Below are positions 36,264 through 43,859 of a DNA stretch of 64,000 bases, piece by piece; the stretch's first letter is position 1, and each line of letters starts with the position of its first letter. The position numbers were made by a program, and so were the translations under genes. The stretch spans positions 1 through 64,000 of the forward strand of contig CALDEM010000059.1 of NCBI GenBank assembly GCA_937942435.1. Reading direction: 5' to 3'. The DNA comes from an uncultured Saprospiraceae bacterium (GTDB lineage: Bacteria; Bacteroidota; Bacteroidia; Chitinophagales; Saprospiraceae). Below the pieces are notes generated by a model. The model was not told where the DNA came from, did not search any database, and saw only the letters and a program-made list of their open reading frames with translations.

Positions 36264-36859
36264 TTATTCAAAATTAATAACTAACTCTTTCAGCGCTCTT
36301 ATTATTTCCGATGCATTACCAGCACTATAATCACGAGTATATACAGAAAGGTGAATCATATCATCTGATCGACTTTTTCTTTTCTGAGATATCTATCTGG
36401 ATAGAGACACCTTACGCCTTATAGTCGATTTCAATGGCATAAGGAATTGATTCATTGGTTTCGATATCTGGATTGGCAAATCACGTTGAGTATTTTTATT
36501 TGTTTTCTTAGTCTCTTTGCCGATACAGCTCCCTCAAAACAAGCACTAGCCATAGCCTCTGGATAGCCTGAGCGAATCTGTTTTTCTAAAGACTGTATAC
36601 TCATAGGAGCTGAGCCACTACCATAAAGACCATAATCAAAACTGAAGGTTATGGCTTCGTTGAAGATCTCACCTACATAAGAATCATAGCCTTGTAACTC
36701 CTTGAGCATGTAACCATCAGGAATGTATATTTCATAAGGTTTATGGCCAATACTTTCATGACCACTCCACGAATGATTGGTGCGATAATTCTTACAAGAA
36801 AGAAGTAGAATACAAACCAATACGATCCAATACTTCTTACTCTTTTTTAAGTTTAACAT
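36264..36859 (-). pseudogene. Frameshifted lipoprotein gene
   Basis: The first open part (ATG 36859, lipoprotein signal ending LLLSC; the frame itself opens at 36931) stops at 36452 after an unnatural basic tail. The other two frames downstream continue as good protein: around 36530-36480 SCIGKETKKTNKNTQRD, around 36480-36415 ANPDIETNESIPYAIEIDYKA, and around 36366-36264 DDMIHLSVYTRDYSAGNASEIIRALKELVINFE ending in TAA. At least two shifts are needed to join them. The gene is therefore most likely inactive. Family unknown. Confidence 0.6.
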
Positions 36860-36932
36860 TAAGAGTCGTATGAGACATGTTATGCAACCAAAAGTGATGG
36901 TGATCCAATATGACTTTCTCAAGTCAATCAAA

Positions 36933-37748
36933 CTATTCTCCCATTCTTTTCAACTCATCCTCAAAGTTCAACTGCCATCTTGCGATGTACTCTTCGATGG
37001 GTCCTAACCCTACAGTAGCCCTTCTTTTATTCACATTTGCTGGGTCTTCCATATCATACAACCCTTTAACTGTGATCTGAGTGCCGTAGACCTGCTTATG
37101 GCCATGAAACATCAAGAGCTGATCCTCCATCGCTGCTATCTTGCTTTTCTCGATCTTTCCTGCTTTGCTTAGTCTCTTTAGGTCAGTATAGAAGTAGGCC
37201 ATGATATCGGAATCAGAGTGCTGAAGGACGAGCCAGATGGTACTCAAGTGGGCTTCTGTTAAACCACATTGGTTAAGGGCCGAAAGGACCTTTTGTTGAC
37301 TCTCGATATCAACTCTTTGCATGTCATCTACATTGAGGCGACTTTGGTCATCTTTGCTTTGAATCTGACTATACATCTGATCAAGATCGTTACAGTCGAT
37401 ATTGATGGTAGCAAACCTGCCCAATGGATCAGTCGCAATCTTTATCCGCTGGATCTCTGTGAGCTTATCCGCCATCGTGATCGGTCTTACATATACCTTT
37501 TTGATCTCACCGGAAGCATCTTCAAAATAATCCTTACCCAACAGCCCTTTGTTGAGTTGATTCTTTTGCTCCTTGGTGATCGGTTCTCCATCAGCATTTA
37601 CGAAAGTGGCGTAGTTATAGTTGAAGTTACCAGCCTTGACTCGGTCAGCTATCTGATCAGTCGGTATCATCTTGAGCCCTTTAAATGTCACCGTGCCACT
37701 TGGGGAACAACTAATGACGCAAAACAACAGCACTGCATAATATCTCAT
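36933..37748 (-). CDS. DUF6624-like lipoprotein
   Basis: A lipoprotein signal (MRYYAVLLFCVISC) precedes a domain resembling DUF6624: LSTIWLVLQHSDSDIMAYFY, MEDQLLMFHGHKQVYGTQ and ANVNKRRATVGLGPIEEY. The frame opens at 37778, but an exact -7 element overlaps that part and the ATG at 37748 gives the clean signal. It ends 1 bp before the pseudogene's open part begins. Function unknown; probably attached to the envelope. Confidence 0.75.
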   Translation of the reverse strand: MRYYAVLLFCVISCSPSGTVTFKGLKMIPTDQIADRVKAGNFNYNYATFVNADGEPITKEQKNQLNKGLLGKDYFEDASGEIKKVYVRPITMADKLTEIQRIKIATDPLGRFATINIDCNDLDQMYSQIQSKDDQSRLNVDDMQRVDIESQQKVLSALNQCGLTEAHLSTIWLVLQHSDSDIMAYFYTDLKRLSKAGKIEKSKIAAMEDQLLMFHGHKQVYGTQITVKGLYDMEDPANVNKRRATVGLGPIEEYIARWQLNFEDELKRMGE

Positions 37749-37752
37749 CAAG

Positions 37753-37760
37753 CAAATATA
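37753..37760 (-). promoter_or_regulatory. -7 promoter element of the DUF6624-like gene
   Basis: TATATTTG on the minus strand matches TAnnTTTG exactly and ends 4 bases before the ATG at 37748, the same spacing as at 4069. A leaderless transcript is predicted. Confidence 0.5.
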
Positions 37761-37841
37761 CAATGACGAGTTGAACACTATAAAATCGTGGTCAAGTAAA
37801 TATAAAACCTCATTTTTGCATGCTGATTACACACGGTCATT

Positions 37842-40679
37842 ATGATAGATTATAAGTCGATAGAAAAGAAATGGAGACAGTACTGGGTTGACAACCAGAC
37901 GTATAGAGTCGAAAGGGACGAAAACAAGCCAAAGTACTATGTGCTGGATATGTTCCCTTATCCATCGGGTGCAGGTCTACATGTTGGACATCCATTAGGA
38001 TATATCGCTTCAGATATATTCACTCGGCACAAGCGGATGACTGGGTACAATGTGCTTCATCCTATGGGTTTTGATGCATTTGGCCTGCCGGCTGAAGAGT
38101 ATGCCCTGCAGACTGGGATACACCCAGCCAAGTCGACTCAGGACAACATGGTACGGTATCGGGAGCAGCTGAGTAGTCTTGGTTTTTCGTTTGACTGGAG
38201 TCGTGAGGCGTATACTTGTGATCCTAATTATTACAAATGGACACAGTGGGTATTCACTCAACTTTTTGACCATTACTACTGCACGCAAGACCAAAAGGCA
38301 AAGCCCATATCTGAGTTAGTTGCTCACCTTGATGCACATGGCACAGACGGATTAACAGCTGCCAATAGCGACAAAGATGGTCTCGACCAACAGACATGGA
38401 GCGACTATAACAGTAAAGAGAAGAGCGACTTCTTGATGCACTATAGATTAGCATATAAGAAGATCGGATATGTTAACTGGTGTGAAGAATTGGGGACCGT
38501 TTTGGCCAATGACCAAGTAAAGGACGGATTGTCAGAGCGCGGTGGTCACCCTGTCATCCAGAGGGCCATGCCTCAATGGTGCTTGCGTACGACCGCGTAT
38601 GCAGATCGCTTACTTTACGACTTGGACAAAGTGGATTGGTCCAATGCCTTGAAGACGATGCAGTCCAATTGGATCGGCAGATCTGAGGGAGCTGCGGTTT
38701 TCTTTCCTTTGGAAGGTCGTGAGGACAAGTTGGAAGTATTTACAACAAGGATAGACACAATTTACGGTGTGACTTATATGGTCTTGGCGCCAGAGCACGA
38801 GTTGGTAGCTGAGCTAACGACACCTGATCAGCAGCAAGATGTTGATGATTATCTCACTTACGTAAATGCTAAATCCGAAGTAGAACGGATGGCCGAAAAG
38901 TCGGTTACTGGAGCATTCATCGGCGCTTATGCCATCAACCCATTTAACAAAGAGCGCATACCTATCTGGATTGGAGAGTATGTACTAAAAGATTACGGTA
39001 CAGGTGCCATCATGGCGGTACCAAGCGATGACGACAGAGATAAAGCTTTTGCAGAAAAGTTTGGATTGAAGATTATAGATGTTGTTGACAAATCTGACTT
39101 CCCAGGAGCAAGCCTCCATGACAAAGTTGGAAAAATCATCAACTCTGATTTTTTAAATGGCATGGATGTAAAAGATGCAATTGAAGCGGGCAGCAAATAT
39201 GCAGAAGAACATGGTATCGGCAAGGTAGTCGCTAATTATAAAATGAGGGACGCCAACTTCAGTCGTCAACGATATTGGGGAGAACCTTTTCCAATTACAT
39301 ACGACAGCGATGGCGTAGCGCACACCGTAGCCTTAGAAGATCTACCGGTTGAGCTACCTGACACAGATGACTTTAAACCAACTGCCGGAGGTCAATCACC
39401 ATTGGCACGCATCACTGACTTTGTGACCATGAGCAATGGTGATACTCGTGAGACGGATACGATGCCAGCAGTAGCAGGTAGCTCTTGGTACTACTTACGC
39501 TACATGGATCCTAACAATCCACATGCCTTGGCTTCTAAAGAAGACATCAACTACTGGCAGTCTGTAGATCTATACGTAGGTGGAGCGGAGCACGCAGTTG
39601 CTCACTTGTTGTATGCGAGATTCTGGCACAAGTTCTTGTTTGACAAAGGGATCGTACCGACCGATGAGCCTTTTAAAAAGTTGATCAATCAAGGGATGAT
39701 CCAAGGGGTGATAGAGTTTATCTATTTGATAAAAGACGACTCTTCATCTGAGAAGGTATTTGTATCCAGAGACATGGCAACAGATGAGACGAAGAAGTAT
39801 GTCAAGATTCCGGTACACATTGATTTTGTGAGTAATTATGGTTCTCAAGAATCACATCTTACTACAGAAGGAATTAAAAAATTCATTGAATGGCGACCTG
39901 CCTATGATAATGCCATTTTCAAATCAGATTCAGGAACTTTCCAAAATGGAGAAGGACCAGTAGATTTTAAAATGACAACCTTATCTGAAGTTGGAAAGAT
40001 GTCAAAGTCAAAATTTAATGTCATCAATCCTGATACAGTCGTGGACAGATATGGCACCGACTGTTTTAGGATGTATGAGATGTTCTTAGGACCAATCGAA
40101 CAATCTAAACCTTGGGACACCAATGGCATCGATGGTGTGAGCAAGTTCATCAGAAAATTTGTTGACCTTTTCCAAGTTGATGAAAAATTCAGCCTTTCAA
40201 AGGAAGCACCAACTCCGGAAGAAAACAAGATACTTCATGGCGTGATTAAAAAAGTAGGTCATGACATACAGAACTTCTCGTTCAACACTTCGATCAGCGC
40301 GATGATGATCGCTGTCAACGAACTTAGAAAGCTAAAGACTAACAAAAGAGCCATCCTCGAACCAATGGTTAGGATGATTGCTCCTTTTGCTCCTTTTTTA
40401 AGTGAAGAATTATGGTCACAATTAGGCAATGACACTTCTGTACACTTAGCACAGTTTCCAGAATACGACGAGGCATATCTTGTTGAAGATTCAGTTACTT
40501 ACCCTATCTGCATCAATGGAAAGAAGAAAGGACTGGAAGAGTTTTCTGCAAGCTTATCTAAAGAAGAGATAGAAGCAGAAGTGAGAAAACTTGAAAACTT
40601 AGAAAAGTGGTTAGATGGCAAGACAATTAGAAAAGTGATTGTTGTACCTAATCGTATGGTTAACCTTGTGGTTGGATAA
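37842..40679 (+). CDS. leuS: Leucyl-tRNA synthetase
   Basis: Charges tRNA-Leu in the cytoplasm. The 945 residues show the class I HVGH motif (47-50) and KMSKS (about 719-723), with the editing domain (TTRIDTIYGVTYMVLAPEH) and the C-terminal anticodon-binding helices. The protein is slightly longer than E. coli LeuS (860), mostly through insertions near 155-195 and 625-680, as in other Bacteroidota. It is a single gene with its own terminator. Confidence 0.97.
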   Translation: MIDYKSIEKKWRQYWVDNQTYRVERDENKPKYYVLDMFPYPSGAGLHVGHPLGYIASDIFTRHKRMTGYNVLHPMGFDAFGLPAEEYALQTGIHPAKSTQDNMVRYREQLSSLGFSFDWSREAYTCDPNYYKWTQWVFTQLFDHYYCTQDQKAKPISELVAHLDAHGTDGLTAANSDKDGLDQQTWSDYNSKEKSDFLMHYRLAYKKIGYVNWCEELGTVLANDQVKDGLSERGGHPVIQRAMPQWCLRTTAYADRLLYDLDKVDWSNALKTMQSNWIGRSEGAAVFFPLEGREDKLEVFTTRIDTIYGVTYMVLAPEHELVAELTTPDQQQDVDDYLTYVNAKSEVERMAEKSVTGAFIGAYAINPFNKERIPIWIGEYVLKDYGTGAIMAVPSDDDRDKAFAEKFGLKIIDVVDKSDFPGASLHDKVGKIINSDFLNGMDVKDAIEAGSKYAEEHGIGKVVANYKMRDANFSRQRYWGEPFPITYDSDGVAHTVALEDLPVELPDTDDFKPTAGGQSPLARITDFVTMSNGDTRETDTMPAVAGSSWYYLRYMDPNNPHALASKEDINYWQSVDLYVGGAEHAVAHLLYARFWHKFLFDKGIVPTDEPFKKLINQGMIQGVIEFIYLIKDDSSSEKVFVSRDMATDETKKYVKIPVHIDFVSNYGSQESHLTTEGIKKFIEWRPAYDNAIFKSDSGTFQNGEGPVDFKMTTLSEVGKMSKSKFNVINPDTVVDRYGTDCFRMYEMFLGPIEQSKPWDTNGIDGVSKFIRKFVDLFQVDEKFSLSKEAPTPEENKILHGVIKKVGHDIQNFSFNTSISAMMIAVNELRKLKTNKRAILEPMVRMIAPFAPFLSEELWSQLGNDTSVHLAQFPEYDEAYLVEDSVTYPICINGKKKGLEEFSASLSKEEIEAEVRKLENLEKWLDGKTIRKVIVVPNRMVNLVVG

Positions 40680-40728
40680 TAATCACTGTGTTTGCAGCTC
40701 ATAAAGAACCATTGACAAAATAAATGAC

Positions 40729-40760
40729 AGCCCTAAGCGCCTACGCTTGGGGCTTTTATT
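40729..40760. terminator. Bidirectional terminator after leuS
   Basis: AGCCCTAAGCG and CGCTTGGGGCT (40729-40739 and 40744-40754) form an 11-bp stem with one G-T pair, followed by TTTTATTT. The ABC ATPase gene converging from the right ends at 40760, so it probably serves both. Confidence 0.75.
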
Positions 40761-41446
40761 TAAAACAACTCATCCAACTGTTGATCTAAGTCCTCTTTGA
40801 TCTGCGCTGTGATTAATTTTTCAAGATTAGAAAACTCTTCCTTCTGATAAGTCTTTGTGATAACGCCGCCGGAGAGCAAGCTGATTTTATCACATATCGC
40901 TGTAAGCGCTGTGAGCATATGAGAACTCAGCAAGATAGTCTTTCCAGACTCTTTGAGTCTTAAGATGATCTCTTGAAACTTCACATTGGACTCGATGTCT
41001 ACTCCACTGAGGGGTTCATCGAGTATAAGGACAGGTCTATCTTGAGCCAGTAAACCAAGCAAAGCCAATTTCTTTTTCATACCCGTAGAATATTCATCAG
41101 CAAGTTGATCGAGCGGTAGGTCAAAGATGGCATTCCAAGACTCAATATTATAATTTTCGTTTTTCATCTTTAGAAGGCCTAAGTACTCTTTGCCTTTCAT
41201 ATAAGGATAGAAATATGGATCTGTCTCTAAAAATCCAATATCATATCCCTCTAACTCATCATCTAAAAAAGTAGCAGTACCTTCGCTTTTAGATAGCCAA
41301 TCATTAAGCACTCTAAACAAGGTTGTTTTGCCAGATCCATTGACACCCAAGATGCCATGTACTTCTCCGGTATGCGCAGTAAAGCATACACCTTTAAGCA
41401 CATCTCCTTCGCCATATCCCGCTTTTATCTGATCAATCTTTAACAT
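40760..41446 (-). CDS. ABC transporter ATPase
   Basis: 228 residues with Walker A GVNGSGKTT (about 34-42), a signature YSTGMKKKLALL, and Walker B LILDEPLSGVD. This resembles the CcmA/NodI-like export-type ATPases. It overlaps the membrane permease gene by 7 bases, so the two form one exporter. The substrate is unknown. It is the last gene of the three-gene minus-strand cluster 43164-40760. Confidence 0.88.
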   Translation of the reverse strand: MLKIDQIKAGYGEGDVLKGVCFTAHTGEVHGILGVNGSGKTTLFRVLNDWLSKSEGTATFLDDELEGYDIGFLETDPYFYPYMKGKEYLGLLKMKNENYNIESWNAIFDLPLDQLADEYSTGMKKKLALLGLLAQDRPVLILDEPLSGVDIESNVKFQEIILRLKESGKTILLSSHMLTALTAICDKISLLSGGVITKTYQKEEFSNLEKLITAQIKEDLDQQLDELF

Positions 41447-42384
41447 AGAATAGTATTTAAATTACTTAGTGCTTTTCTAAAGTAGACAACTAGGTAAAAA
41501 AGACATACAGGTGCAAAAAAAGGTACTAACGAACACATCGAAAATAGACCTACCGCCATCTCTCCATGCGCACTTTCTCTTGATGGATGATAACCTGTGT
41601 ATTTATAAAATATAGCAAATGAATTAATGAGTATTCCAAACAGTGCTACTACTACAAACAAATACCACAGTTCACTATAATGTATAAGATAGGCCACACC
41701 AATAGGGAGAAAAAAAAGCAAGAGGTACTTTAATGACTTTATAATTTTAGACAATAAAAACTGGGTAGCTCTTTGTTGTAAGTCAATCATAGCAATAGGC
41801 TCAAAAGCCATATGCCAAGAAGTAGCAGTTATACTAATCATGATTACCGATACAATTGGAACGATCGGAGAACTGTAAGCAACTAAAGCGCCAAATGATA
41901 TGAGCACCACCACCAACCATCCTGATATCCTCATCCCCGACCTATACTCAAAGTCTCGTAGGGGTATCCATGAAACTGGAAAAAACAATCTCTTCTTTAT
42001 ACCCGCCCAGCTAACGTTAGGAAGATGGGCAACGATCAGACTTGTAAGTGCCATCAACAAAAGATTAGAATAATTACCAACTAGCAGCCAGGTCATCATT
42101 CCTAAGAAAACAGCTATGATCAGATACTCTATCATACATACCAGCCGTGGTTGATAACCAAGCAATCTAAGATGGTTGTGATCTTTTCTATAATTGTGCA
42201 AACTGACTACACCCAGTCCAAACAACAAAGACATCGAGTACCCATCTGTCGATCGCTCAACCACACCCAATGATAAAACTGCAATCATCGGCACACCTAA
42301 TATCAGCAACGGCCATCCTACAGAACGCAACATTCTGTAGCCTTGATGAGATCTTAATCTAAGTATTGTAGTGATACCAATCAT
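41440..42384 (-). CDS. Multi-spanning ABC permease-like membrane protein
   Basis: 314 residues with about eight hydrophobic segments and little sequence I can assign to a family. The position, 7 bases overlapping the ATPase gene, makes it the transmembrane partner of that ATPase. It is in the inner membrane. No soluble domain is obvious and the substrate is unknown. Confidence 0.75.
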   Translation of the reverse strand: MIGITTILRLRSHQGYRMLRSVGWPLLILGVPMIAVLSLGVVERSTDGYSMSLLFGLGVVSLHNYRKDHNHLRLLGYQPRLVCMIEYLIIAVFLGMMTWLLVGNYSNLLLMALTSLIVAHLPNVSWAGIKKRLFFPVSWIPLRDFEYRSGMRISGWLVVVLISFGALVAYSSPIVPIVSVIMISITATSWHMAFEPIAMIDLQQRATQFLLSKIIKSLKYLLLFFLPIGVAYLIHYSELWYLFVVVALFGILINSFAIFYKYTGYHPSRESAHGEMAVGLFSMCSLVPFFAPVCLFYLVVYFRKALSNLNTILC

Positions 42385-42483
42385 AAAGATGACAAAATGA
42401 AGAAAGACTGCGAAGTATTATAACTAATTAGATCAATCTCCATCTCAAAAGGATAAACTGAAACTTCTAAGAGAAAGAAAAGT

Positions 42484-43164
42484 TTAGCGACTCTCAGTTA
42501 CTGTCCCATCTCCACAGAAGTATGAGCGCGCTGGATATCGGCTTATCAAGCTCTCATCTGAGATCGCACAAAGGATAGAAGTCTTATTTTCTTTAGCTAA
42601 GCTGATAAAAAGAGACATTACTTCATCAGCGCTCTTTATATCAAGATGAACCATGGGATTATCTGCAAGCAACAACTTTGGTTTGTTGAGTACAGATCTT
42701 GCTATCGCTACTTTTTGGCGGAGGCCAGATGGTAGATCTCCGACCAGCTCACCCTGTAGATTGTTGAGACCCAACTGATCCAAGACTTCGTTGATGCGTT
42801 TTTCTCGTTCACTTGATACAGACCAATCAACCGCTTGCAAGATGAGATCGAAGTTTTTGAACACAGTCTGATCATTAAACAATGGGTAGCTATCTGAGAT
42901 CAACCCAAGTTTTCTACGGTATGACTGGAGCGACTCCTTACTTAGATCTGAGAGATCTTGCCCCACAGCATAAACGCGAGCGCCTGAAAGTTTAAGAAGA
43001 CCGTATAAACCATTGATTAAAGATGACTTACCAGACCCTGTTTCACCTTTGAGATAGCAAAACTCACCGCTGTTGATGACCATGTGAATATCACTCAATA
43101 TCACTCTCTCTTTATAGACAACTGATGCACTATCTAAGTGTAAGACCTCTTTGTATTCACTCAT
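42484..43164 (-). CDS. FtsE-like ABC ATPase with an altered Walker B
   Basis: 226 residues resembling FtsE-type ATPases. Walker A is GETGSGKSS (40-48). The signature is LPSGLRQ (144-150) instead of LSGGxQ, and Walker B is LLLADNP (164-170), where the catalytic Glu is Asn169. Both changes suggest weak or absent ATP hydrolysis. It lies 99 bp upstream of the permease gene. No FtsX-like gene is seen near it, so it may pair with the neighbouring permease or be regulatory. Confidence 0.78.
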   Translation of the reverse strand: MSEYKEVLHLDSASVVYKERVILSDIHMVINSGEFCYLKGETGSGKSSLINGLYGLLKLSGARVYAVGQDLSDLSKESLQSYRRKLGLISDSYPLFNDQTVFKNFDLILQAVDWSVSSEREKRINEVLDQLGLNNLQGELVGDLPSGLRQKVAIARSVLNKPKLLLADNPMVHLDIKSADEVMSLFISLAKENKTSILCAISDESLISRYPARSYFCGDGTVTESR

Positions 43165-43412
43165 ATTACAAAATTGTTAATATTTGAGGAAGTAAAAGAA
43201 TTTTGAGGAGAAGAAATGCTTAACCTAATAACTGTAAATGTTTGAACAGAAATTTAGTTGCATCTAACGTTGCCCCAAAAAAATGCTTAGGTTAGAAGCC
43301 TTCAGCAACAAGTGCTCTGGCGAGGGTTGTCAACAATATTAGTCCACTCCTCTCTTTTTATTTAGACAAAATCTAAAGACTTCTTGCATCACCCTAAAGG
43401 CCCGATATCCCT

Positions 43413-43420
43413 TAACTTTG
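43413..43420 (+). promoter_or_regulatory. -7 promoter element of ccmE
   Basis: TAACTTTG matches TAnnTTTG exactly, 28 bases upstream of the ATG at 43449. It is the likely promoter of ccmE-ccmF. Confidence 0.45.
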
Positions 43421-43448
43421 TACACAGGATCTCGTTAGATAATCAACT

Positions 43449-43859
43449 ATGAAAAAGACGCATATTATCGCACTGGTTATGATGGCAGCGGCTATTGTGA
43501 TGCTTACGATGTCCTCTAAGGACTTGAGTACGTTTTCCACATTTGCGAAAGCAGAACTGGACGGAGAAAGAGTCAAAGTATCCGGACAATTATCCAAGTC
43601 AGATCCGATGGTCTACGATCCAGAAGTAGACGCTAACTACTTCAGCTTCTACATGATCGACGATAACGACGATAAGCGCAAGGTGGCGATCAGAGAATCC
43701 AAACGATATGACTTTGAGCGATCAGAGAAAATAGTCGTGACCGGTAAGATGAATGACGATGGCGTCTTTGAAGCATCAGAGATGTTACTCAAGTGTCCAT
43801 CAAAGTATAAGGATGAAGAACTCGCACTAAGGAAACAAGCATCCGCCGTCGACTCGTAG
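43449..43859 (+). CDS. ccmE: CcmE heme chaperone, cysteine (CxxxY) variant
   Basis: Cytochrome c maturation: the membrane-anchored chaperone takes heme from CcmC and hands it to CcmF. The 136 residues have one N-terminal membrane anchor (about 5-22) and the CcmE OB-fold (VKVSGQLSKSDPMVYDPEV, KIVVTGKMNDDGVFEASEMLLKC). The usual heme-binding HxxxY is replaced by CPSKY, with C116 and Y120, so this is the CxxxY type known from some sulfate reducers and archaea. The gene ends exactly where ccmF begins. Confidence 0.9.
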   Translation: MKKTHIIALVMMAAAIVMLTMSSKDLSTFSTFAKAELDGERVKVSGQLSKSDPMVYDPEVDANYFSFYMIDDNDDKRKVAIRESKRYDFERSEKIVVTGKMNDDGVFEASEMLLKCPSKYKDEELALRKQASAVDS

